Counted from the first letter of the stretch, positions 1 to 5,075 are shown. The stretch is DNA of 5,075 nucleotides from Solirubrobacteraceae bacterium (GCA_025455895.1 JALOLQ010000145.1:1-5075), one strand, 5' to 3'. Numbers and translations: made by a program. Notes: generated from the sequence alone by a model not told the origin.

Positions 1-1
1 C

Positions 2-604
2 CGTCGGATCTGCGGCCGCGTCGGCCCCGACCGCCTGCCGACGGTGACCGTGACCGTGCGGCCCGTCAACGCGCGCGGCGGCCCGCTCGTCGGCCGGTTC
101 TTCGTCGACGGCCGCGCGGTCGGGACGGCGCCCGGCACCTTCGTCGTCGGCGCCTGCGCCGACCGGATCGGCGTCGGCCTCGGGGACGGCCCCGCCGCCT
201 GGGAGCACCCGCTGCCGCGCGGCGCACGCACCGCCGAGGTCCGCGCCGCGTTCCGGCGCTTCCTGGCGCGCGGCGACACCGTGCTGGACACGGCGAGCGG
301 ACGCCACTGGCAGCGCCGCACCGCCGGCGATCCCCAGACCTTCGCGGGCGCGCAGCGCCACTGCCAGCAGCTCGCCGGCGGCGGGTGGCGGCTGCCCACC
401 CACCCGGAGCTGGCGGGGCTGGTCGAGCGCCGCGGCCCGCCCACGATCGATCCGGAGGCCTTCCCCGGGACCTACGCCGAGGGCTACTGGACCTCGACGG
501 GCCACGCCGACCAGCGCTACCACGTCTACGTGGTCAGCTTCGCCTCGGGCGAGTCGGCGGGGCGCTTCGTCGGCCAGGAGGCGCGCACGCGCTGCGTGAA
601 GTAG
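2..604 (+). CDS. PEGA-like plus DUF1566 (Lcl_C) domain protein, 5'-truncated
   Basis: The reading frame is open to the left edge (200 codons visible). A GTG at 44 could be read as a start, but it lies inside a repeated GTG-ACC run encoding a beta strand, and coding continues upstream of it, so I treat the gene as 5'-partial. Visible residues 15-75 look like a PEGA-type beta domain (alternating Val/Thr strand, then FFVDGRAVG and APGTF). PEGA domains usually sit in extracytoplasmic parts of surface proteins or receptor kinases. Residues 93-200 match DUF1566/Lcl_C: VLDTASGRHWQRR, a Cys at 121 in AQRHCQQL, GWRLPT at 128-133, GYWTST at 161-166 and a closing TRCVK with Cys198, which may pair with Cys121. 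The visible part has no catalytic motif. The missing N-terminus could be a lipoprotein signal, a transmembrane segment or a Ser/Thr kinase domain. Function is unknown; surface or periplasmic binding is the usual guess for this architecture. Confidence 0.8.
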   Translation, partial: RRICGRVGPDRLPTVTVTVRPVNARGGPLVGRFFVDGRAVGTAPGTFVVGACADRIGVGLGDGPAAWEHPLPRGARTAEVRAAFRRFLARGDTVLDTASGRHWQRRTAGDPQTFAGAQRHCQQLAGGGWRLPTHPELAGLVERRGPPTIDPEAFPGTYAEGYWTSTGHADQRYHVYVVSFASGESAGRFVGQEARTRCVK

Positions 605-616
605 CGCCGGGCGCCC

Positions 617-1411
617 CTACCACCGCTTGACGGTGCGGCTCATCAGGTACCGGTAGAGGTCGGGCGACAGCCGCTTGAGGCGCCACAGCCAGCGCCCGTC
701 GGCCATCGGGACGCAGTACAGCTCGTCGCGCTCCACCGCGCGCAGGGCGGCCCGGACGACCTCCTCGACGGGGATGCCCTTCGCCATCATCTTCTCGGCC
801 AGGTGGCGCGTCCGCTCGTCGGTGAAGCGGCCGGAGCGGACGACGTCGGTCTTGAAGAACGTGGGGCAGAGGGCGGTGACGTGCACGCCCGTCCCCTCGA
901 GCTCCGCGGCGAGCGTCTCGGAGAGCGACACCACGCCCGCCTTGGCCACGTTGTAGGCCGCCATGCGCGGCGCCGCCACGAAGCCCGCCGCCGAGGCGAC
1001 GTTGAGGATGTGCCCCGAGCCCTGCGCGCGCAGCCGCGGCGTGAAGAAGTGGCAGCCGTGGATCACGCCCCACAGGTCGACGTCGAGCGTCCACCGCCAG
1101 TCCTCCAGCGACAGCTCCCCGATGAAGCCGCCGGTGCTCACGCCGGCGTTGTTGACCACCAGGTCGACGCGCCCGTCGCCCGCGGCGCAGAGGGCCTCGA
1201 CCTCGGCGGCCTGGGACACGTCGCAGCGCCGCGCCGCCGCGGCCGGCGCTCCGGCGCCGGTCGCGAGCCGGGCCGTCTCCTGCACGGCCTCGAGGTTGAC
1301 GTCGCTGAGGAGCAGCCGCGCCTGCCGCCGCGCCAGCTCGAGGGCGAGGGCCCGGCCGAAGCCGCCGCCGGCGCCGGTGATCACGCAGGTGGGAGAGGCG
1401 GGGAGCGACAT
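617..1411 (-). CDS. Classical short-chain dehydrogenase/reductase (SDR)
   Basis: A 264-aa cytosolic Rossmann-fold oxidoreductase, the usual length for classical SDRs. The cofactor loop TGAGGGFG is at residues 12-19. Asp37 at the end of strand beta2 (LLLSDVN) favours NAD(H) over NADP(H). NNAG is at 87-90, the catalytic Ser is Ser140 (NVAS), and Tyr153 and Lys157 form YxxxK in AAYNVAK. Two positions are atypical: the usual tetrad Asn in the helix after NNAG is Asp112 (DVDLWGV), and the usual PG after beta6 is PT (CPTFFKTD, 182-189). The C-terminal tail is basic and aromatic (GRWLWRLKRLSPDLYRYL), a tail also seen in some uncharacterised SDRs. The start at 1411 places the glycine loop the normal dozen residues in; an in-frame ATG at 1474 would add 21 unconserved residues inside the upstream gene. 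No Shine-Dalgarno is visible. The upstream lipoprotein gene stops 4 nt before (TGACGCCATG), so coupled translation is likely. Substrate cannot be told from sequence. Confidence 0.93.
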   Translation of the reverse strand: MSLPASPTCVITGAGGGFGRALALELARRQARLLLSDVNLEAVQETARLATGAGAPAAAARRCDVSQAAEVEALCAAGDGRVDLVVNNAGVSTGGFIGELSLEDWRWTLDVDLWGVIHGCHFFTPRLRAQGSGHILNVASAAGFVAAPRMAAYNVAKAGVVSLSETLAAELEGTGVHVTALCPTFFKTDVVRSGRFTDERTRHLAEKMMAKGIPVEEVVRAALRAVERDELYCVPMADGRWLWRLKRLSPDLYRYLMSRTVKRW

Positions 1412-1415
1412 GGCG

Positions 1416-1919
1416 TCACGGCCGCTGGATGCACTCGCCGCCGGCCGCGACCGCGTCAGCGGGGAACATGGCATCCTCGACGGGCGTATTGGGGTCGTTG
1501 CCGTTGGCCAGCGACACGCAGAAGGTCGCGGCGTCGCACGCCGAGCACGCGCTCGCGAGGCACGCGCACACGGGCGTGGGCTGGATCTTGCCGGTGACCG
1601 TGTTGCCCATGTACCCCACCACGGGGTGGGCGTTCATGAGCGCCGGGCTCGTGTCCGCGCAGGCGAGCGGGTCGTTGAAGCAGCTCGGCACGCACCGGGC
1701 GGCGCCGTCGGCCTCGGCCACGCAGACCTCGGTCGCCCAGTCGCACCCGAGCGCGTCGCAGGCGTCACGGCGCAGGCAGAGCCCGCCCATGCACGCGAAG
1801 GCATCCTTGCAGTCGTCGCTCGTGGTGCAGGCGCCGAGGAAGCCCTTGCCGGGGTCGCACGCTGCGAGCGAGGTCAGGCCCACGAGGGCCGCGAGCACCG
1901 CCATGAGGGACACGCGCAT
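1416..1919 (-). CDS. Cys-rich lipoprotein of unknown function
   Basis: The 167-aa protein has a type II signal peptide: Arg2, a hydrophobic stretch at residues 4-19, and the lipobox LAAC with lipidated Cys21. The mature part has 16 further cysteines (31, 37, 43, 48, 54, 59, 66, 76, 80, 87, 118, 120, 125, 128, 134, 163), an even number that suggests up to eight disulfides and an oxidising periplasmic or surface location. The first cluster, CTTSDDCKDAFACMGGLC, is in the style of small Cys-knot-like modules common in myxobacterial lipoproteins; I do not recognise a named family for the rest. Asp22 at +2 would mean inner-membrane retention under the E. coli Lol rule, which may not hold in this organism. 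The start at 1919 is fixed by an excellent Shine-Dalgarno and by the signal peptide; the frame stays open well upstream but has no signal there. It is the first gene of a probable two-gene operon with the SDR and is divergent from the lipoprotein at 2029. Confidence 0.88.
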   Translation of the reverse strand: MRVSLMAVLAALVGLTSLAACDPGKGFLGACTTSDDCKDAFACMGGLCLRRDACDALGCDWATEVCVAEADGAARCVPSCFNDPLACADTSPALMNAHPVVGYMGNTVTGKIQPTPVCACLASACSACDAATFCVSLANGNDPNTPVEDAMFPADAVAAGGECIQRP

Positions 1920-1925
1920 GGACCA

Positions 1926-1930
1926 CCTCC
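1926..1930 (-). promoter_or_regulatory. Shine-Dalgarno of the Cys-rich lipoprotein
   Basis: On the minus strand GGAGG is followed by a 6-nt spacer (TGGTCC) and the ATG at 1919. This near-consensus site decides the start against the long upstream open frame. Confidence 0.85.
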
Positions 1931-1955
1931 GCCCGGGAGCGCCGGGGATCGCTCG

Positions 1956-1985
1956 ATTGTAGCCAATGCGGCCCGGTCGACCCAA
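1956..1985 (-). promoter_or_regulatory. Candidate sigma70-type promoter for the Cys-rich lipoprotein and SDR genes
   Basis: On the minus strand there is a -10-like TACAAT (1961-1956; 5 of 6 to consensus), with TTGGGT (1985-1980) 18 nt upstream as a weak -35. Transcription would begin near 1949, giving a leader of about 30 nt that includes the Shine-Dalgarno. TACAAT stands out in such GC-rich DNA. The -35 match is poor, so the call rests mainly on the -10 and on its position. Confidence 0.5.
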
Positions 1986-1990
1986 ATCGC

Positions 1991-2021
1991 TTGCCGCGGC
2001 GCGGGGCCCCGTGCGAATAGT
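1991..2021 (+). promoter_or_regulatory. Candidate promoter for the SecD-P1-like lipoprotein, possibly leaderless
   Basis: TTGCCG (1991-1996) is followed after 19 nt by AATAGT (2016-2021). If this is the -10, transcription starts about 7 nt further on, at or next to the A of the ATG at 2029. No Shine-Dalgarno is visible between the -10 and the ATG, which agrees with a leaderless or near-leaderless mRNA. The spacer contains the perfect 10-bp palindrome CGGGGCCCCG (2002-2011). The spacing is slightly long, and if GAATAG is used instead it is 18 nt. Confidence 0.45.
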
Positions 2022-2028
2022 CAGCGCC

Positions 2029-3090
2029 ATGAGCCACTCGCTCCGGGTCCAGGTGGTGCTGATCGTCACGCTCGCCCTCGCCGGTGCGTGCGGGCCGGCG
2101 GCCCCGCCGCCGCGCGGCGCGTCGGCCCCCGCCAGCGCCCCGGCCTCGCGGCCGGCGGCCGGGCGACCGGCCGCCCCGCCCGACGTCTTCGGCAGCGGCT
2201 TTGGCCCCGCCCGCGACGCCCGCGAGGTGGTGGCGAAGCTCCAGGCGCTCAGGGCCGCGGCCGTGTCGCCCGAGGAGCGGCACCTGCTCGACCGGCTCGC
2301 GGCCGCCATGCTGCAGCTCGAGCCGGCCGCGACCCGCGCGGCGGGGTTTCGCGAGCTGCTCGCGGTGGTGCGCGCGTGGGGGCAGCTCTACGCGGACGAC
2401 TTCGAGACGCAGCTCAAGGTCGCCTCCACGATCGCCGTCCTCGCGGAGCAGGCCGCGACCCTCGACCTGCCGGCCGCGCCCCTCAGGCAGGAGCGGGTCG
2501 ACCTCGCCCGGCGGCTCGTCGCGCGCTTCCCCGGTCAGGCCCGCGCCCACGGGCAGCTCGGCTGGGTGCTGCGCCTGGCCGGCGCCGACCCGTTCGCGGT
2601 GTTGCCGCACTACGCGCGCTGCCTCGACCTGGAGGCTGGGAACGCGGTGTGCCGCCGGGCCTACGACGCGCTCGCCGAGGAGATCCGCCAGCCGCGGTGC
2701 ACGACCGTGCAGGTCCATCCGGGGCTGGCGCTCCACGGCGCGAGCCCGACGCCGGCCCCGGGGCGGCGGTCCGTCGAGTGGCGCGGCCAGAAGCTGCACC
2801 TCGAGGCTGAGCCCCTGGTCGGCGCCGCCGGGTTCGCCGAGGTCAGCGCCGGGCCGCGGGAGCTCGAGGTCCGGCTCACGCCCGCGGCCGCCCGGGCGTT
2901 CGCCGCCGGTACCGGGCGGCTGGCCGCCGCGGGCGGCTCCGCCGTGCTCCTGCGCGACGGCCGCGTGCTCATGGCGGCGCGCGTGATGAGCGCCATCGAG
3001 GGGGGCCGCCTGCGGCTCGCGGACTTCCGCCTCGACGACCTCTGCCAGCGCGTCGAGCGCCGCGAGGTGCCGCCGGCGCTGCGGCGCTGA
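2029..3090 (+). CDS. Lipoprotein with TPR-like helices and a SecD P1-head-like C-terminal region
   Basis: This 353-aa protein starts with a type II signal peptide (hydrophobic residues 8-19, LAGAC with lipidated Cys21), then a Pro/Ala/Ser-rich linker at about 22-52 that could span to the periplasm or surface. Residues 62-220 are mostly helical. Part of this (about 155-215: LARRLVARFPGQARAHGQLGWVL, then PHYARCLDLEAGNAVC) has the size pattern of one or two TPR repeats. Residues about 255-353 resemble the SecD P1 head: HLEAEPLVGAAGFAEV, then LEVRLTPAAARAFAAGT, AVLLRDGRVLMAARVMSAIEGG, and an end like the LRxGxLP of SecD (EREVPPALRR). There is no transmembrane SecD/SecF channel region, so it is not a SecD translocase subunit. 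Four Cys (198, 208, 224, 339) are in the mature part besides Cys21. The start at 2029 is chosen for the signal peptide; an in-frame ATG at 1966 would put 21 charged residues in front of it. The gene converges on sctN. The domain call is from memory of the family pattern, not from a search. Confidence 0.85.
   Translation: MSHSLRVQVVLIVTLALAGACGPAAPPPRGASAPASAPASRPAAGRPAAPPDVFGSGFGPARDAREVVAKLQALRAAAVSPEERHLLDRLAAAMLQLEPAATRAAGFRELLAVVRAWGQLYADDFETQLKVASTIAVLAEQAATLDLPAAPLRQERVDLARRLVARFPGQARAHGQLGWVLRLAGADPFAVLPHYARCLDLEAGNAVCRRAYDALAEEIRQPRCTTVQVHPGLALHGASPTPAPGRRSVEWRGQKLHLEAEPLVGAAGFAEVSAGPRELEVRLTPAAARAFAAGTGRLAAAGGSAVLLRDGRVLMAARVMSAIEGGRLRLADFRLDDLCQRVERREVPPALRR
2154..2175 (+). repeat. 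Perfect 9-bp hairpin with GCGA (GNRA-type) loop inside the linker coding region
   Basis: The arms GGCGGCCGG (2154-2162) and CCGGCCGCC (2167-2175) are exact reverse complements around the tetraloop GCGA. The site lies about 125 nt into the lipoprotein message, where the protein is a low-complexity Ala/Gly/Arg/Pro linker. It may be a by-product of GC-only codons; a role in mRNA folding is possible but unproven. Confidence 0.4.
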
Positions 3091-3114
3091 CGGGCGCCGC
3101 GGCAGCGCGCCGGC
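3072..3114. terminator. GC-rich hairpin between convergent genes, possible bidirectional terminator
   Basis: Arms 3078-3087 and 3094-3103 pair over 10 bp (one G-T wobble) around a 6-nt loop that begins with the TGA stop of the lipoprotein gene. An outer 6-bp GCCGGC pairing (3072-3077 with 3109-3114) extends it, with a 5-nt bulge on one side. It fills the whole 24-bp gap before the sctN stop. No T-run follows on either strand, so it is not a classic intrinsic terminator. Its place between two convergent genes is the main support. Confidence 0.35.
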
Positions 3115-4443
3115 TCAGGCGGGCAGCAGCGTCGTCAGGCGGGCGCGCGTCTCCGCGAGGGGCGGGTTCTCGTCGAGCCCCTGCCGCAGGAACTGCTCGA
3201 TGGCGCCGATGCTCGCGATGGCGCGGTCGGTCGTCGGGTCGGAGCCCTTCTGGTAGGCGCCGAGCAGGATCAGGTCGCGCTGCCGCTCGTAGGCCGCGAG
3301 CAGCTCCCGCAGGCGGGTGGCGGCGCGCTGGTGCTCCGCGTCGACGATGCCGCTCATGACGCGGGAGATCGAGTCGAGCACGTCGATGGCGGGCCAGTGG
3401 CCGCGGGCCGCGAGCAGCCGCGTCAGCACGATGTGGCCGTCCAGGATGCCGCGCACCTCGTCGGCGATGGGCTCGTCCATGTCGCCGCCCGCGACGAGCA
3501 CGGTGTAGATCGCGGTGATCGAGCCGACCGCCCCGTTGCCGGTGCGCTCCAGCAGGCGGGGGAGGGCGGCGAAGACCGACGGCGGGTAGCCCTGTCGCGC
3601 CGGCGGCTCGCCGGCGGCCAGCCCCACCTCGCGCAGGGCGCGCGCGAAGCGCGTGACCGAGTCCATGAGGAAGAGGACCCGCTGGCCGCGCTCGCGGAAC
3701 CACTCGGCCACCGCGGTCGCCACGTAGGTCGACTTGAGGCGCACGAGCGACGGCGCGTCCGAGGTGGCGCAGACCACGACCGACCGCGCCAGGCCCGCGG
3801 GGCCGAGCGACTCCTCGAGGAAGTCGCGCACCTCGCGACCGCGCTCGCCGCAGAGGCAGATGACGTTGACGTCGGCGTCGGTGTTGCGCGCGATCTGGCC
3901 GAGGAGCGTCGACTTGCCCACGCCCGAGCCGGCGAAGAGGCCCACGCGCTGCCCCTCGCCGACGGTGAGGAGGCCGTCGATGGCGCGGACGCCCAGCGTC
4001 AGCGGCCGCGTCACGCGGCGGCGCGTCAGCGGATCGGGCGCGGCGCGGTCGACGGCCCACTCCTCGAGGCCGGCGGGCTCGGGGGGCGGGAGGCCGTCGC
4101 ACGGCGCGCCGAGGCCGTCGAGCACGCGGCCCAGCAGCGCCGCGCCGCAGCGGATCGAGAAGGGGCGGCCGGTCGGCTCCACCTCGCAGCGCGGCCCCAG
4201 CCCCCGGGGCTCGCCGAGGGGCATCAGCACCGCCTCGTCGTCCTTGAAGCCCACCACCTCGGCGAGGAGCGGCCCGGCCGCGGTGGCGATGCGCACGAGC
4301 TCGCCCGAGCGCACCTGCGGGATCGCGGCGCGGACCACGAGCCCGCACAGCTCGGTGACGCGGCCCGTGACGCGCTTCGGCTCCACGCGCGCGAGCTGAT
4401 CGAGGGCGCCGGCCAGGGGTCCGGGGGTCCGGTCGTCGCTCAT
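3115..4443 (-). CDS. sctN: Type III secretion system export ATPase SctN (YscN/InvC/FliI family)
   Basis: This cytosolic hexameric ATPase sits at the base of the secretion apparatus, where it unfolds substrates and releases chaperones. Its 442 aa are typical of the family. The N-terminal beta barrel (about 22-95) includes RVTELCGLVVRAAIP. Walker A is AGSGVGKST (171-179, Lys177), GERGRE (199-204) carries the catalytic Glu200, and Walker B is VLFLMD (256-261). SVTRFARA (262-269) and GEPPARQGYPPSVF (278-291) follow. Arg361 in SISRVM is at the arginine-finger position, and the C-terminal domain has LLGAYQKGSDPTTD (393-406). The forms RAAIP, ATSDxP, RLK and GGDMDEP resemble non-flagellar SctN more than FliI, so I favour SctN, though FliI cannot be fully excluded without phylogeny. 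The start at 4443 overlaps the sctL stop (ATGA) and has a good Shine-Dalgarno. It is the last gene of its operon, with no stalk gene (sctO/fliJ) after it on this strand. Confidence 0.95.
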   Translation of the reverse strand: MSDDRTPGPLAGALDQLARVEPKRVTGRVTELCGLVVRAAIPQVRSGELVRIATAAGPLLAEVVGFKDDEAVLMPLGEPRGLGPRCEVEPTGRPFSIRCGAALLGRVLDGLGAPCDGLPPPEPAGLEEWAVDRAAPDPLTRRRVTRPLTLGVRAIDGLLTVGEGQRVGLFAGSGVGKSTLLGQIARNTDADVNVICLCGERGREVRDFLEESLGPAGLARSVVVCATSDAPSLVRLKSTYVATAVAEWFRERGQRVLFLMDSVTRFARALREVGLAAGEPPARQGYPPSVFAALPRLLERTGNGAVGSITAIYTVLVAGGDMDEPIADEVRGILDGHIVLTRLLAARGHWPAIDVLDSISRVMSGIVDAEHQRAATRLRELLAAYERQRDLILLGAYQKGSDPTTDRAIASIGAIEQFLRQGLDENPPLAETRARLTTLLPA

Positions 4444-5075
4444 CGGGATCCCTCCGCGGGCGGGGCGGCGAGGGCGCCGGCCGGCGCCGCGGCGAGCGCC
4501 CGCTCGATGGCCGCGAGCTGCGTCTCCAGGCGCGCGTCGATCGCGCCGACCTCGGTCTCCACGACGCAGCCGCCGCGTCCCACCGTCGGGTCGGCGCGGA
4601 GCGCGAGGTCGGGAGCGCGCAAGAGGAGCTGCCGGAGCCGCGGCCGCGCGGCCTCCACCGCGGCCAGGTCGTCGGGGTGCACGCGCAGCGTGATCTCGCG
4701 CTGGTGCCGGGCCGCCTCGAGCGCCGCGGCGCAGAGGTCGCCGGCCAGCTCGGGCGCCGCCGCGAGGGCGCGGCCGAGCACCTTCTCGGCGATGCGCACG
4801 GCCAGCGTGCGCAGGTCGGCCGAGGCCTCGGCGCGGGTCGCCGCCGCGAGCGCGCGGGCGCGCACCAGCAGACCGGTCACCTCGGCGAGCCCCTCCTCGC
4901 GCCCCTCGTCGCGGCCCTCGCGCCGCGCCGCCTCGCGGGCGTCGGCGGCCGAGGCCACCACGCGCGCCCCCTCGGCGCGCGCCTCGGCCAGCAGCCGCTG
5001 CGCCTCCCGGTGGGCGTCGTGCACCTCGGCGGGGATGACCGCACCCGAGCTCCCACGAGGTCCACGGACGATCCG
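4440..5075 (-). CDS. sctL: Type III secretion ATPase regulator/stator SctL (FliH/YscL family), 5'-truncated
   Basis: SctL binds the N-terminus of SctN, holds it in check and tethers it to the sorting platform. The frame stays open to the right edge (211 codons visible). A GTG at 5024 could be taken as a start, but the 17 codons before it read RIVRG...GAVIPAEV, the usual N-terminal style of SctL just ahead of the coiled coil, so the true start lies beyond the window. Visible residues 20-75 are an Ala/Glu/Arg-rich coiled coil with FliH-like Gly-spaced repeats (EGRDEGREEG, 53-62). Residues about 85-195 form the FliH/SctL C-terminal domain, with ITLRVHPDDL (128-137) and the hallmark LRADPTVGRGGCVVETEVG (159-177) followed by IDARLETQLAAIERAL. 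A short Ala/Pro tail ends the protein. It overlaps sctN by 4 nt, so the two are translationally coupled. The rest of the operon must lie to the right. Confidence 0.92.
   Translation of the reverse strand, partial: RIVRGPRGSSGAVIPAEVHDAHREAQRLLAEARAEGARVVASAADAREAARREGRDEGREEGLAEVTGLLVRARALAAATRAEASADLRTLAVRIAEKVLGRALAAAPELAGDLCAAALEAARHQREITLRVHPDDLAAVEAARPRLRQLLLRAPDLALRADPTVGRGGCVVETEVGAIDARLETQLAAIERALAAAPAGALAAPPAEGSR
4451..4455 (-). promoter_or_regulatory. Shine-Dalgarno of sctN
   Basis: GGAGG on the minus strand lies within the 3' end of sctL, 7 nt ahead of the sctN ATG at 4443. With the ATGA overlap it gives sctN its own ribosome loading as well as coupling to sctL. Confidence 0.75.

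Noticed and set aside
44..58. GTG-ACC tandem repeat at the left edge
   Set aside because: Only two and a half units, encoding alternating Val/Thr of a beta strand; ordinary coding sequence rather than a repeat element.
601..620. Symmetrical TAG stops and the palindrome GGGCGCCC between the first two convergent genes as a terminator
   Set aside because: The 12-bp gap gives only a short palindrome with no usable loop and no T-run, so it cannot be called a terminator.
1412..1474. Earlier SDR start at 1474
   Set aside because: It adds 21 unconserved residues encoded within the end of the lipoprotein gene and moves the glycine-rich cofactor loop away from its normal N-terminal place.
1920..2309. 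Upstream extension of the Cys-rich lipoprotein gene to 2309
   Set aside because: It would bury the signal peptide after 130 residues of low-complexity sequence and ignore the strong Shine-Dalgarno at 1926-1930.
1765..2799. Minus-strand open frames opposite the lipoprotein at 2029
   Set aside because: The plus-strand gene has a signal peptide and domain-like patterns. The antisense products are low complexity, and none has a credible start signal.
963..2810. A 615-codon open frame on the plus strand
   Set aside because: It runs antisense to the SDR and Cys-rich lipoprotein genes and out of frame through the lipoprotein at 2029. Its translation is Arg/Ala/Pro-rich with no domain pattern; such frames are expected in DNA this GC-rich.
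2969..4348. A 459-codon open frame on the minus strand overlapping sctN
   Set aside because: It is a shifted-frame shadow of sctN, dominated by Arg, Ala, Gly and Pro, with no motif; sctN itself has all the family motifs.
1..5075. CRISPR arrays, tRNA or rRNA genes, insertion sequences, riboswitches
   Set aside because: I saw no spaced direct repeats, tRNA-like folds, rRNA blocks, transposase motifs or flanking inverted repeats on either strand; the window is almost fully occupied by the six genes.

Overview
The window is very GC-rich (roughly three quarters G+C by eye) with strongly GC-biased third codon positions. It carries short Cys-rich lipoproteins, a PEGA plus DUF1566/Lcl_C protein and part of a non-flagellar type III secretion (T3SS) operon. 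This mix fits a myxobacterium or other Myxococcota. That assignment is an inference from gene content and style; no rRNA or other phylogenetic marker is present.

Layout, left to right. (1) 2-604 (+) is the 3' end of a gene with a PEGA-like beta domain followed by a DUF1566/Lcl_C domain. It converges, 12 bp away, on (2) 617-1411 (-), a classical short-chain dehydrogenase/reductase. Four bases upstream of that lies (3) 1416-1919 (-), a 167-aa Cys-rich lipoprotein; the two form a likely operon. (4) 1920-2028 is a divergent intergenic region with two back-to-back candidate promoters. (5) 2029-3090 (+) is a 353-aa lipoprotein with a Pro/Ala linker, a TPR-like helical part and a C-terminal region resembling the P1 head of SecD. 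(6) 3091-3114 is a short convergent gap holding a strong GC hairpin. (7) 3115-4443 (-) is the T3SS ATPase sctN. (8) 4440-5075 (-) is its regulator sctL, overlapping sctN by ATGA and running off the right edge.

How they work together: SctL and SctN are direct partners, SctL being the FliH-like peripheral stalk/regulator of the export ATPase. Their operon must continue to the right, outside the window, and sctN is its last gene here. The two divergent lipoprotein genes share a regulatory region and may be co-regulated. Nothing in the sequence proves that they work with the T3SS, but the SecD-P1-head-like lipoprotein next to a secretion operon is the most unusual item in the window. There is no rRNA, tRNA, CRISPR array, insertion sequence or gene-free stretch above 300 bp.
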